A stretch of 64,000 nt of DNA from positions 93,501 to 157,500 of the forward strand of contig JAXCGZ010001926.1 of assembly GCA_037179515.1 (NCBI GenBank), given 5' to 3'. The DNA comes from Halocaridina rubra. Taxonomy: Eukaryota; Arthropoda; Malacostraca; Decapoda; Atyidae. The first letter of the stretch is position 1; each line of letters starts with the position of its first letter. Shown here piece by piece: positions 33,262-48,235 of the stretch. Below the pieces are notes generated by a model. The model was not told where the DNA came from. It searched no databases and was given only the letters and a program-made list of their open reading frames with translations. The position numbers were made by a program, and so were the translations under genes.

Positions 33262-36200
33262 TTACTTGTGTAAGTGTGGAAAAGATCTGCACCCAATATC
33301 CACCAATGTTATGACAACTGGATATAGGTAATGATTAGAGATATCAATCTTGGCCACCTCCATATATGAGAATATATGCTTACCATATCTGTCATTCACT
33401 CCTGGGGGAGAGTCCCCTGGTGAGGAAATATCCATTTTGAATGCTTTTGGTAACAGCTGCCTAGGCTGGTTGCCTCCCTCAGTCTCTGTATGAATGTGCT
33501 CAACGCCGATGCAAGGTAGCTGGTCTGAACAGACTTCATTCTGCAAATGTCTATTTTGAGAGTTATAATGAACCACAAGTTCACCTGTACTTGAAATTTG
33601 GTTGCCTACCATCTGAAAGTTTTGTTTTGGAACTGACAATCCTATTGGGCCACTGTTTGCATGCTTGTCTACTCGCCTTATATTGTTTAACAGCATATAA
33701 CACTCAGGCATATTCTTAATATTGGAATTGGCTTTGTAGTTTGATACAGATTTATTTTCTCTATTAAATAAGTAATTGGATTTTCTATTTCCAGCACTGG
33801 AGTAACTCGCTGGGGGTTCATACGTAGGATCATCCTCTTTGCCTTTTGAAGTTCTCTTCTGGCTATATTTTCTACAGCCTCTTCCTGTTTTTTTAAATCT
33901 GTTGTTGCTATATCTGCTCCTTCCTTTTTCTTGTTTTGCGGTCTTGAATATTCTCTGTCTTGCTGTCCAACTTAGAGAATTCTGCTGCATAAGAAAAGTA
34001 TGGCATATTCCACATGTATAATTTGTACATTTGGACACATGATTCCTGTAAATAATGCTGAGCTGTAGTTTCAGAGCCTGGGTATGGATATTTTGCACAT
34101 CATTAGGTGTTAAGTATCCCCTATGCAAAGCCTGGGAAGGAATAGTTAGCTGCTGTAAAATACAATCAGGCACTGTAGGAAAATGTACTTTCAGCTCATT
34201 GCCTATATTTTTAGTTCTAGAAAGTCTCTGAGTTGCTCCTGAAGCTACCTCTATATCTAATATAGAACCGTTGCCCTTTTGCTCCACTGAAATACCAATA
34301 TCTGCAACATCGTCTGATTTACATTCACTCCTGCTTATTTTAACTGGTTTAGTTCTTACAGTTATTTTAATAGGTTCTAGGGACAAGCTATTAGAAATCT
34401 CTCTGTATTCACTTATGTCTTGCTTAACATGAACTAAATCACCAAAATCTTTTACCGCAATCGAAGTATCATTAATATCATCCCTGGCATGAATATTAGA
34501 AGTGGGAATAACCATACATAATGAATCATAATTTGCTGCTTCAGGAGTAGGAAGACTTTTAAGCAGTTGTGGACTATTGTGCAATGTGAGCAAAGATGAC
34601 GAAGTAGCAGATTCTACATTTGGAGTATGACCAGTAAATTTTCCTCTTTCTACTAGCTGGCTAGAATTACATGAGTTTCCATTGACATCAGCATATCCAG
34701 TATCTACATCGTTCATATTCTGATTATAATCTTGTTTTATGAATGAATGTGATGCCTGACCTTCACATACGAAGTTGGGAATCTGATTAAATGTGGATTT
34801 ACATTTTAATGGTGGTGATCTACAATTTACACATGAAGCTTTACCTTCCTGATTGCTATGAGGTTGAGACATTAAACCACTGTTCTGTATAAAACTAGGA
34901 ACAGGAATACTAAATCCACCTTTTGGTTCTTGCCTAGACTGAAATTGAGAGGCACAATCATGAAAGGGTTTTCTAAATATGGAAACAGTATTACATCTTT
35001 TCTTTTCACGACTACATTGCAAATCGCCAGAGGATCCAGAGCAAGTTAGCTCTTTCAATGAGAGCTCATTATGTGAAGTTTTCTTGTTACAGCATTTCCC
35101 TCGTGAAATGGACAAAATTTTAGACATGTGCATTAGCTTTTCATTGTTTTTGTATTTTCGAAAACACTTAAATTTTCCAGCTGGACGTATTTTGAAAGCA
35201 ACTTTAGAAGGAATACCAAGTGCTTTGATATTGTTTTGTTTTAAAGGGTTAGGCTTAGGCTTTAAAATGGAATACTGGGGTATGGGCAAGGTGCATGAAT
35301 GATCATCCTGGACAGCCCTTGCATGTGTAGGTATATTAGTATGAAAATTTGCATTGTTACATGCTCCTCCCTTGAATTTGAAATTATCAACTGTCTTAGA
35401 AACAATACATTCTGGATTATACATACTTTTAATGTTAAAATCATTTGCAAAATGCGCAATTCCAGTATTGTTTTGACTTTCATCGCTCACTGACTCAAGA
35501 TTTTCATGTACATAATTAAGAAGTTGATATGACATATCGTTACAACCATCATCAGAATCAGTAAAAAGATGGTTAACATTTGTTGTATTATTACTGTGAG
35601 GGGGTGGTAATGAACCTATAGCATTACCAATATCAAAGTAATTACCTTTTTCACATGAATTAACACAATCTTTAATAGTGCCAAGCAATCGGTCTTCTCT
35701 GTTTTCTGCAAAATTATTCTTTGTTGACATCTGATATTCATCAATTATATCCCCTACATCAGAAATTATTTCATTGATCAAGGATAATTCATTAGATTTA
35801 GGAGAATCAGTAGCAGGTTGTTGTGTGACACTGGATGTTAACTTATTGAGCGTATCAATACCAAATCCTTGCTTGCAATCAGACTCGTGATTCAGGGTCT
35901 CAAACTCAAAAATGAATGACGATATGTTGCTTTCTAATGCATTATCTTCTTGCATCTTTATATTATCATGGGCATCGATTTTCCCTTTATAAACATTCTG
36001 AAGAGAATGGTTAGTTTCTACTTCAATAAATTCATCATCTAAAATACTTTTCAAATTTTCGTAACCTACATTTTCTTTACTTGGAGACAAACTTAATGCA
36101 TCATTATATGGAGTAAACTGATGTGGCTCTTCACAATTGTCTGGAAGGGACTTTGTCAACACAAAGTTTTCAGTGTTATTATTCTCAGTCAAAAATGACA

Positions 36201-36871
36201 GAGTCCTCTTTTGCTCGTTTTCGTAGATTTTAAACTCTGTATTCATCTGTGCTAAAGATAGTATGGATGGGGCAAGATTATTTTGGAATGTAGATTCAAT
36301 TTCATCTGCTGATGACATCAAAAGACCTTGTGACTTCTGGCTTGCGAGGGATTCATTTTCTGCTACAGATGCAGAAACAGGAAAGTCCTTTCCTGCCATA
36401 TTAAACTTGATCAGTTCTGAATTTTCAAGAGATAATAGACGAGAGGCATCAATACAAGGAGAGGTGTCTCCTTTACTAGAGGTGACATGTGACCGAATAC
36501 AGCACTGTGATACATTAGTTGAATTAACATCATAATATGAAGAATCCTTTTGTAAAAGCTGCTGCGGAGTAATTTGTGATTCAGGGTAATTATTGGAGAT
36601 AAGCTTTTCAAATATATGACAATATTTCCTTACAAGAAAAGCTTGTGCATTCTCATGTTTAACTTTACTAGCATTAAAGTCCTGTAATAATGCACTTGGC
36701 AAATTCATAGCACCCACATCAGTCTGGCATATATTCAGCAATAGAGTTTTGGATTCCCTTGACTGATTTATTAAATCAGCAGTCAGCTTCTTAACACAGG
36801 GAACCAAATACACAACCTCATTTTCGTCTGGACACTCCACTTGGTTCATTTCATTCCAAAATACAACACAA
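33262..36871 (-). CDS. large exon of an unrecognised host-like gene
   Basis: One uninterrupted minus frame of about 1200 codons, remarkable beside the decayed repeats. The frame opens after a candidate splice acceptor ('attttacag', 36872-36880) and ends with a stop at 33262-33264. The protein is rich in Ser, Asn and acidic residues, hence probably largely disordered. It has a small Cys cluster (KCTNYTCGICH, about residues 957-967 counted from the upstream Met at 36912), followed by a strongly basic patch (RYSNNRFKKTGRGCRKYSQKRT). No catalytic or named domain is recognisable. It may be a terminal exon; alternatively a GT at 33355-33356 could be a donor, making the last 30 residues intronic. 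I see no signal peptide or membrane span after the acceptor. The Cys cluster plus basic patch would suit a nuclear protein, but that is a guess. Confidence 0.6.
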
Positions 36872-37321
36872 CTGTAAAATTTGTACAATAAACAGCATAA
36901 GAATGGATTCAAAAGAACAGTCCTGCACTGCTGTTTATGTCACTTCATATAATACTTATTTTCACTTTGATCAAAAGACTGATATAATAAACTTCACTCA
37001 AAGGTTCCAAGAAGACAATATTTAGGCCATTATTACTACACAGCAATATTCAACTGTGGGCTATACAATTTTTCATAAATATTCAAAGGAGCAGTAAGCT
37101 AATGCTCTTCAGGGAAAGGCTTCTGCCAGATTCCTAAAATGAGGAACAGTCCCTGCAATATCAAACCAAAAACAAATATAGACCATATTTAGAATAAAAT
37201 AAAATTAACATATTACAAAATTATGCATAAATAATATATAAGTAGATAAATAATAAATTATATACTATTCATTAAAATATAATTTTCCAAACCTTTTCAA
37301 GCTGTTAATTCTTTAATAGAA
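36872..37321 (-). other. probable intron sequence upstream of the host-like exon
   Basis: AT-rich, without coding signs or a recognised repeat. The candidate acceptor lies at its left edge. LINE L10 begins at its right edge. Confidence 0.4.
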
Positions 37322-40150
37322 GTGATTACCTAATTTTGTTTACGGGAAAGAGCCCAAAGCTCGTATCTTCCCGTCTCCTAATCGGTTGCATTTTATATTT
37401 AGTGATACTTATCATACCTGTCTTTAAAACTATGGATTGAGATAGCATTAACTACTTCCTCGCTTAGCCAATTCCAATGACCAACTACTCTTACACTGAA
37501 AAAGCATTTCCTTACATCCGCAAAGAAGTTTTCTTACGAAGCTTCAAACTATGACCTCTAGTTCTAGAGCCAGCCATATCAAAATATCGATCCCTATCCA
37601 CTCTATCATAACCATGAAGGAATTTAAAGACTGTCATCATATCCCCCCTCAATCTTCTAGCTTTGAGTGATGGTAAGTCTAATTCCATCAGCCTCTAATC
37701 ATAACTCAGATTGCTTATTTCTGGCACCAGTTTCGTGGCATGTCTTTGAACTATTTCAAGCTTAGCTATGTGCTTTTTCAAGTGTGGATTCCAAAAGGGG
37801 GCTGCATATTAAAGTTTTGGCCTCACATAGGTTACATAAATATTTCTGAACATTTCCTTGTCCATGTGCCTGAAGGCTACCCTTACATTTGATAAGAATG
37901 CATATGCTGCCCTTACTATGCCATTTATATGTATTTCTGGAGACAAATCTGCCAGTATGTTTACTCCTAAATCTCTCTCATTTTCTGTCTCTTGAAGTTG
38001 TACTCCAGCCACTGAGTAGTCAAGCTTGGGCCTTCTTGCACTTGTACCCATTCTCATTACCTTACATTTTGAAGTACTGAATTTCATTAGCCACTTTTCT
38101 GACCACTCATGCAGATTATTTAGATCTTCCTGAAGTTCTCTACCATTGCTCTCGTTTCCTACTTTCTTCACAATCTTTGCATCATCTGCAAACATATTCA
38201 TGAATGAATTTACAGACTCTAGTAGGTCATTTACATATACAAGGAACAAAAGTGGCCCTAAAACTGAACCCTGTGGAACTCCACTACTAACTCTTCTCCA
38301 TTCAGACACTGAGTGTCTTACTCTAACCCTCTGTTCCTTTCCTGCTAAGTAAGTTTTTATCCATTCCAAAACATTTCCACCTATTCTAGCCATTGCTTGC
38401 AGCTTCCTAATAAGTCTCCCATGTGGAACAGTGTCAAACGCTTTCTGGAAGTCTAGGAATATGCAATCTGCCCAGCCCTCTCTTTCCTGAAAGATTCGGC
38501 TTACCTCATCATATAATTCTAATAAGTTTGTTACTGTTGATCTACCTTCTCTAAAGCCATGTTGCCTCACTGACAAAAAGTTGAAGGATTCCAAGTGAAG
38601 AGAGATATGTTTCCTTAGTAGTTTCTCCATAACTCTGCAAACTATGCTAATCAAAGAAACTGGTCTATAGTTCAGAGTCGTATCCCTCCTTCCCTTTTTG
38701 AAGATAGGTATCACATTTGCTTGTTTCCAGCATCTTGGAATCTCCCCTGACACCAGTGACTCTTTAAATATGATACTTAGTGCCACTGATATTGAGTTTG
38801 TGCATTTTTTAAGCACATGAGGGGATATGTCATCAGGACCTGTAGCTTTATGAACATCTAAATCCATCAGCGCTTTGCATACCTCTGTGGCTGCAAGGTC
38901 GATGTTCTCCAACACCGGCCCTTGAGCTTCTATCACTGCAATCCGAGGGGGTGGGGTATTTTCTACTGTAAATACTGACTGAAACTCCTTGTTCAATTCT
39001 TTGCAGATCTCTTCATCCGTCTCAGTGATGCTTCCATCCGCTCTCTTTAGCCTTAAAACCTGTTCTTTTACCTTCAGTTTTCCTCTGATAAAGCTGTGGA
39101 AAAGCTTGGGATTTTCTTTAGCCTTCCTGGTGATGTCCCTCTCATAGTCTTTCTCTGCATCTCTCCTTTTACTTAGGTAGTCATTTCTTGCTCTTTTGTA
39201 GGTTTGCCAGGCATTTATGTTTTTTCTCCTCCTATACCTTTTCCAGCATATGTGTCTCCAATCCTTAGCTATTTTACACCCATTATCAAACCATTTTCTT
39301 TGGCATGAATTACATCTACTTTGGTGACAGGTATGCAGCAATCTACTATCTTCCCATATTTCTCACAAAAGATGTCATACATTTCTTGTACAGATTTGTT
39401 GTAAAATAAGGTTCTCCAGTCAAAAACTGCAAAAAGCTCATTCATTTTGATGTAATCTCCTTTCGGATAGTTCCTCCTCATGTCCTCAGTGCCTCTACTC
39501 TCAGGCAGAACATCTTCAATGATATACTCCATCAACAACACACAGTGGTCACTTTCCAATTGGTGGTTCATACTCAATTTTTTCAATATCCAACACATTA
39601 TCTGTGAATACTAGATCAAGTAGTGATGGCTCATCCCCACCCCTGGCCCTTGTTGGTTCCATTACATGTTGGTGTAGGAAATTGCCTTGTACGCAATCAA
39701 GGAATCTCCCGAATGAGACCTCACCACTGTGTGGGTCAAGATTTATCCAATCTATCTCTTTATGATTAAAATCTCCCATAATCAGAATCCTACACTTTTT
39801 CTCCCTTGCCATGTTAACAACTGAGTTTATGACTTCAATAGTACCTATATGACTTTCCTCATAAACTTCTAGCCTATTCTGGTTCCTTGGTGGGTTACAT
39901 ACAACAGTTATTATAATGCTCTCTGACCCAGTATTTATGCGAGCAACAAGAAATTCCTTAAACTTGAATCCTTTCACTTATGAGCAGTGCTATCCCTCCG
40001 CCAGTCCTCTCAGATCTTTCAACCCTGAATATTCTGAAGCCCTTAGAAAAAACTGTGACACTGTTTATGTCCGCACTCAACTTAGTCTCGGTAATTGCTA
40101 CTATATCTGCCTTACTGTTGTGAATCCTATCTTTTAATTCTACTGCCTTA
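37322..40150 (-). mobile_element. CR1-like LINE copy L10 (5'-truncated)
   Basis: Tail and hairpin at 37322-37385, then ORF2 up to 'aattctactgcctta' at 40150. It stops at the same internal position at which L1 starts. Confidence 0.9.
37430..40150 (-). pseudogene. LINE ORF2 of L10: long RT frame, broken endonuclease
   Basis: A 510-codon frame (37809-39341) spans the inter-domain basic region, [48 protein letters not shown] and MFADDAKIV, with all RT active-site residues present. It ends at a stop inside the C-terminal domain (about 37809); the rest lies in decayed sequence to 37430. The endonuclease is split at 39269-39598, 39549-39977 and 39958-40233, with one deletion near 39705 and another near 39960 that removes part of the ESEF...IQVEE segment. 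Confidence 0.9.
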
Positions 40151-41922
<1,772 letters not shown>

Positions 41923-41957
41923 TGCATACATACATACATACAATGCAAAGAATGCAA

Positions 41958-44900
41958 TGCAAAGAAGTGTTCATTAGACGATACATAACACAGGAAGAGA
42001 TGGGAAAGATCAAAAACTTGTTGCAAGAGGCAAGAAGGTTAAATGATGAAAGAAATGAAGAAGAGAAGAAAAATTTTCGTTACAGAGTACTTCCAGACAA
42101 AGGGGAGATAGAGAAGATAATGACAGAAGATCAGGGGATGGGGCATCATTAAGATTGTTATACACAAATGCTGATGGATTAGCTGGTAAGGCAGTAGAAT
42201 TAAAAGATAGGATTCACAACAGTAAGGCAGATATAGTAGCAATTACAGAGACTAAGTTGAGTGAGGACATAAACAGTGTCACGGTTTTTCCTAAGGGCTT
42301 CAGAATACTAAGGGTTGAAAGATCTGAGAGGACTGGTGGAGGGATAGCACTGCTCATAAGTGAGAGGATTCAAGTTGAAGAAATAAACTTGGCTATAGAA
42401 AGTGAGTTCAGGGAATTTCTTGTTGCTCGCATAAATACTGGGTCAGAGAGCATTATAATAACTATTGTATATAACCCACCAAGGAACCAAAATAGGCTTG
42501 AAATTTATGAGGAAAGTCATATAGGTACTATTGAAGTCATAAACTCAGTTGTTAACATGGCACGGGAAAAAAAATGTAGGATTTTGATTATGGGAGACTT
42601 TAATCATAAAGAGATAGATTGGTTAAATCTTGATCCACACAGTGGTGAAGACTCATTCGGGGCAAGATTCCTAGATTGCGTACAAGGGAATTTCCTACAT
42701 CAACATGTAATGGAACCAACAAGGGCCAGGGGTGGGGATGAGCCATCACTACTTGATCTAGTGTTCACAGATAATGTGTTGGATATTGAAAATATTGAGT
42801 ATGAACCACCAATTGGAAAGAGTGACCACTGTGTGTTGTTGATGGAGTATATCATTGAAGATATTCTTCCTGAGAGTAGAGGCACTGAGGACATGAGGAG
42901 GAACTATCCGTAAGGAGATTATATCAAAATGAATGAGCTTTTTGCAGTTATTGACTGGAGAACCTTATTTTACAACAAATCTGTACAAGAAATGTATGAC
43001 ATTTTTTGTGAGAAATATGGGAAGATAGTAGATTGCTGCATACCTGTCACCAAAGTAGGTGTAATTCATGCCAGAGAGAAATGGTTCGATAATGGGTGTA
43101 AAAGAGCTAAGGAGTGGAGAGACAAATGCTGGAAAAGGTATAGGAGGAGAAAAAACATAATTGCCTGGCAAACCTACAAAAGAGCAAGAAATGACTACCT
43201 AAGTAAAAGGAGAGAGGCAGAGAGAGATTATGAGAGGGACATCACCAGGAAGGCTAAAGAAAATCCTAATCTTTTCCACAGCTTTATCAGAGGAAAACTG
43301 AAGGTAAAAGAACAGGTTTTAAGGCTAAAGAGAGCGGATGGAAGCATCACTGAGACGGATGAAGAGATCTGCAAAGAATTGAACAAGGAGTTTCAGTCAG
43401 TATTTACAGTAGAAAATACCCCACCCCCTCAGATTGCAGTGATAGAAGCTCAAGGGCCGGTATTAGAGAACATCAACCTTACAGCCACAGAGGTATGCAA
43501 AGCGCTGATGGATTTAGATGTTCATAAAGCTACAGGTCCTGATGACATATCCCCTCATGTGCTTAAAAAATGCGCAAACACAATATCAGTGGCACTAAGT
43601 ATCATATTTAAGGATTCACTGGAGTCGGGGGAGATTCCAAGATGCTGGAAACAAGCAAATGTGATACCTATCTTCAAAAAGGGAAGGAGGGATACGGCTC
43701 TGAACTATAGACCAGTTTCCTTGACCAGCATAGTTTGCAAAGTTATGGAGAAACTACTAAGGAAACATATCTCTCTTCACTTGGAATCCTTCAACTTTTT
43801 GTCAGTGAGGCAACATGGCTTCAGAGAAGGTAGATCAACAGTAAAAAACTTATTAGAATTTTATGATGAGGTAAGCCAAATCTTACAGGAAAGAGAGGGC
43901 TGGGCAGATTGCATATTCCTAGACTTCCAGAAAGCGTTTGACACTGTGCCACATGGGAGACTTATTAGGAAGCTGCACTCAATGGCTAGAATAGGTGGAA
44001 ATGTTTTAGAATGGATAAAAACTTACTTAGAAGGAAGGGAACAGAGGGTTAGAGTAAGACACTCAGTGTCTGAATGGAGAAGAGTTAGTAGTGGAGTTCC
44101 ACAGGGTTCAGATTTAGGGCCACTTTTGTTCCTTGTATATGTAAATGACCTACCAGAGTCTGTAAATTCATTCATGAATATGTTTGCAGATGATGCAAAG
44201 ATTGTGAAGAAAGTAAAAAACGAGAACAATGGTAGAGAACTTCAGGAGGATCTAAATAATCTGCATGAGTGGTCAGAAATTGGCTAATGAAATTCAATAC
44301 TTCAAAATGTAAGGTAATGAGAATGGGTACAAGTGCAAGAAGGCCCAAGCTTGACTACTCGGTGGCTGGAGTACAACTTCAAGAGACAGAAAATGAGAGA
44401 GACCTAGGAGTAAACATACTGGCAGATTTGTCTCCAGAAATACATATAAATGGCATAGTAAGGGCAGCATATGCATTCTTATCAAATGTAAGGGTAGCCT
44501 TCAGGCACATGGACAAGGAAATGTTCAGAAATATCTATGTAACCTATGTGAGGCCAAAACTCGAATATGCAGCCCCCTTTTGGAATCCGCACTTGAAAAA
44601 GCACATAGCTAAGCTTGAAAAAGTTCAAAGACATGCCACGAAACTGGTGCCAGAAATACGCAATCTCAGTTATGATGAGAGGCTGAGGGTATTAGACTTA
44701 CCATCACTCGAAGCTAGAAGAGTAAGGGGGGATATGGTGACAGTCTTTAAATTCCTTCATGGTTATGATAGAGTGGATAGGGATCGATATTTCGATATGG
44801 CTGGCTCTAGAACTAGAGGTCATAGTTTGAAGCTTCGTAAGAAAACTTCTTTGCAGGATTTAAGGAAATACTTTTTCAGTGTAAGAGTAGTTGATAATTG

Positions 44901-45055
44901 GAATTCGCTAAGCGAGGAGGTAGTTATTGCTATCTCAATCCATAGTTTTAAGGACAGGTATGATAAATATCACTAAGTCTAAAATGGAACCGACCAGGAG
45001 ACGGGAAGATACGAGCTTTGGGCTCTTTCCCGTAAACACAATTAGGTAATCACAT
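41958..45055 (+). mobile_element. CR1-like LINE copy L11 (best preserved)
   Basis: It starts in the last third of ORF1 (GKIKNLLQEARRLND at about 42000) and runs through a nearly intact ORF2 and hairpin to 'aattaggtaatcacatac'. It sits just after an ACAT repeat (41924-41940). Confidence 0.9.
42155..44976 (+). pseudogene. LINE ORF2 of L11: endonuclease, RT and C-terminal domain; one stop, one frameshift
   Basis: The endonuclease (42155-42913, 252 codons) has TETKL (Glu32), MGDFNHKEIDW (Asp148, Asn150), SLLDLVFTDN and KSDHCVLL (Asp224, His225), the APE-type catalytic set. A TAA at 42911-42913 replaces the AAA found in sister copies. The RT frame (42929-44287, 452 codons) has NYRPVSLTSIVCKVMEKLL (259-277), FLDFQKAFDTVPHG (Asp332) and MFADDAKIV (Asp421, Asp422). 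A one-base loss near 44277 shifts into the C-terminal domain (44269-44976), which ends YDKYH. A V-to-D change in PQGSDLG is unusual. Only two disabling lesions suggest recent insertion. Confidence 0.92.
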
Positions 45056-45057
45056 AC

Positions 45058-45262
45058 ACTTTTTCAGTGTAAGAGTAGTTGATAATTGGAATTCGCTAAC
45101 TGAGGAGGCAGTTAATGCTATCTCAATCCATAGTTTTAAGGACAGGTATGATAAATATCACTAAGTATAAAATGGAACCGATCAGGAGACGGGAAGATAC
45201 GAGCTTTGGGCTCTTTCCCGTAAACACAATTAGGTAATCACATACATACATACATTCATTCA
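45058..45262 (+). mobile_element. CR1-like LINE 3' fragment (L12) with ACAT/ATTC tail
   Basis: The last 190 bp of the family (from 'tttttcagtgtaagag') followed by a short 'catacatacatacattcattcatt' tail at 45240-45264. It starts exactly at the tail of L11. Confidence 0.9.
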
Positions 45263-45263
45263 T

Positions 45264-48230
45264 TTCAGAGTTCTTCCAGACAAAGGGGAGATAGAGAAGA
45301 TAATGACAGAAGATCAGGGGATGGGGCATCATTAAGATTGTTATACACAAATGCTGATGGATTAGCTGGTAAGGCAGTAGAATTAAAAGATAGGATTCAC
45401 AACAGTAAGGCAGATATAGTAGCAATTACAGACACTAAGTTGAGTGAGGACATAAACAGTGTCACGGTTTTTCCTAAGGGTTTCAGAATATTAAGGGTTG
45501 AAAGATCTGAGAGGACTGGTGGAGGGATAGCACTGCTAATAAGTGAAAGGATTCAAGTTGAAGAAATAAACTTGGCTATAGAAAGTGAGTTCAAGGAATT
45601 TCTTGTTGCTCGCATAAATACTGGGTCAGAGAGCATTATAATACCTGTTGTATATAACCCACCAAGGAACCAACATAGGCTAGAAGTTTATGAGGAAAGT
45701 CATATAGGTACTATTGAAGTCAAACTCAGTTGTTAACATGTCAAGGGAGAGAAAATGTAGGATTTTGATTATAGGAGATTTTAATCATAAAGAGATAGAT
45801 TGGATAAATCTTGACCCACACAGTGGTGAGGACTCATTCGGGGCAAGATTCCTAGATTGCGGACAAGGGAATTTCCTACACCAACATGTAATGGAACCAA
45901 CGAGGGCCAGGGGTGGGGATGTGCCACCACTACTTGGTCTAGTGTTCACAGATAATGTATTGGATATTGAAAAAAATTGAGTATGAACCACCAATTGGAA
46001 AGAGTGACCACTGTGTGTTCTTAATGGAGTATATCATTGATGATATTCTGCCTGAGAGTAGAGGCACTGAGGACATGAGGAGGAACTATCCGAAAGGAGA
46101 TTACATCAAAATGAATGAGCTTTTTGCAGTTATTGACTGGAGAACCTTATTTTACAACAAATCTGTACAAGATATGTATGACATATTTTGTGAGAAATAT
46201 GGAAAGATAGTACATTGCTGCATACCTTTCACCAAGGTAGGTGTAATTCATGCCAGAGAGAAATGGTTCGATAACGAGTGTAAAAGAGCTAAGGAGTGGA
46301 GAGACAAATGCTGGAAAAGGTATAGGAGAAAAAACATAAATGCCTGGCAAACCTACAAAAGAGCAAGAAATGACTACCTAAGTAAAAGAAGAGAGGCAGA
46401 GAGAGACTATGAGAGGGACATCACCAGGAAGGCTAAAGAAAATCCCAAGTTTTTCCACAGCTTTATCAGAGGAAAACTGAAGGTAAAAGAACAGGTTTTA
46501 AGGCTTAAGAGAGAGGATGGAAGCATCACCGAGACGGATGAAGAGATCTGCAAAGAATTGAACAAGGAGTTTCAGTCAGTATTTACAGTAGAAAATACCC
46601 CACCCCTCAGTTTGCAGAGATAGAAGCTCAAGGGCCGGTATTAGAGAATATTAACCTTACAATCACAGAGGTATGCAAGGCGCTGATGGAGTTAGATGTT
46701 CATAAAGCTACAGGTCCTGATGACGTATCCCATCATGTACTTAAAAAATGCGCAAACTCAATATCAGTGGCACTAAATATCATATTTAAAAAGTCACTGG
46801 AGTCAGGGGAGATTCCAAGATGCTGGAAACAAGCAAACGAGATTCCTATCTTCAAAAAAGGAAGGAGGGACACGGCTCTGAACTATAAACCAGTTTCCTT
46901 GACCAATATAGTTTGCAAAGTTATGGAGAAACTATTAAGGAAACATATCTCTCTTCACTTGGAATCCTTCAACTCTTTGTCAGTGAGGCAACATGGCTTC
47001 AGAGAAGGTAGATCAACAGTAACAAACTTATTAGAATTTTATGATGAGGTAAGCCGAATCTTACAGGAAAGAGAGGGTTGGGCAGATTGCATATTCCTAG
47101 ACTTCCAGAAAGTGTTAGACACAGTTCCACATGGGAGACTTATTAGGAAGCTGCAAGCAATGGCTAGAATAGGTGGAAATGTTTTGGAATGGATTAAAAC
47201 TTACTTAGAAGGAAGGGAACAGAGGGTTAGAGTAAGACACTCAGTGTCTGAATGGAGAAGAGTTAGTGGTGGAGTTCCACAGGGTTCAGTTTTAGGGCCA
47301 CATTTGTTCCTTGTATATGTAAATTACCTACCAGAGTCTGTAAATTCATTCATGAATATGTTTGCAGATGATGCAAAGATTGTGAAGAAAGTAAAAAACG
47401 AGAACAATGGTAGAGAACTTCAGGAGGATCTAAATAATCTGCATGAGTGGTCAGAAAAGTGGCTAATGAAATTCAATACTTCAAAATGTAAGGTAATGAG
47501 AATGGGTACAAGTGCAAGAAGGCCCAAGCTTGACTACTCGGTGGCTGGAGTACAACTTCAAGAGACAGAAAATGAGAGAGATCTAGGAGTAAACATACTG
47601 GCAGATTTGTCTCCAGAAATACATATAAATGGCATAGTAAGGGCAGCATATGCATTCTTATCAAATGGGGGTAGCCTTCAGGCACATGGACAAGGAAATG
47701 TTCAGAAATATTTATGTAACCTATGTGAGGCCAAAACTCGAATATGCAGCCCCCTTTTGGAATCCGTACTTGAAAAAGCACATAGCTAAGCTTGAAAAAG
47801 TTCAAAGACATGCCACGAAACTGGTGCCAGAAATACGCAATCTCAGTTATGATGAGAGGCTGAGGGAATTAGACTTACCATCACTCGAAGTTAGAAGAGT
47901 GAGGGGGGATATTGTGACAGTCTTTAAATTCCTTCATGGTTATGATAGAGTGGATAGGGATCGATATTTTGTTAGGCTGGCTCTAGAACTAGAGGGCATA
48001 GCTTGAAGCTTGGTAAGAAAACTTGTTTGCAGGATGTAAGGAAATACTTTTTCAGTGTAAGAGTAGTTGATAATTGGAATTGGCTAAGCAAGGAGGTAGT
48101 TAATGCTATCTCAATCCATAGTTTTAAGGACAGGTATGATAAGTATCACTAAGTATAAAATGGAACCGATCAGGAGACGGGAAGATACGAGCTTTGGGCT
48201 CTTTCCCGTAAACACAATTAGGTAATCACA
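45264..48230 (+). mobile_element. CR1-like LINE copy L13
   Basis: It starts in the end of ORF1 ('cagagttcttccagac') right after L12's tail and ends with hairpin, 'aattaggtaatcaca' and a short ACAT tail. Confidence 0.9.
45338..48006 (+). pseudogene. LINE ORF2 of L13, several frameshifts
   Basis: Endonuclease frames at 45338-45736, 45714-45980 and 45955-46623 overlap by small indels (near 45722 and 45972). The RT frame 46686-47789 carries [24 protein letters not shown] and an altered motif A (FLDFQKVLDTV). The frame between the endonuclease and RT is broken near 46605 by loss of bases in the proline run. The C-terminal part (47650-48006) is shifted near 47670 and truncated by a deletion near 47972. 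Not functional. Confidence 0.9.
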
Positions 48231-48235
48231 TACAT

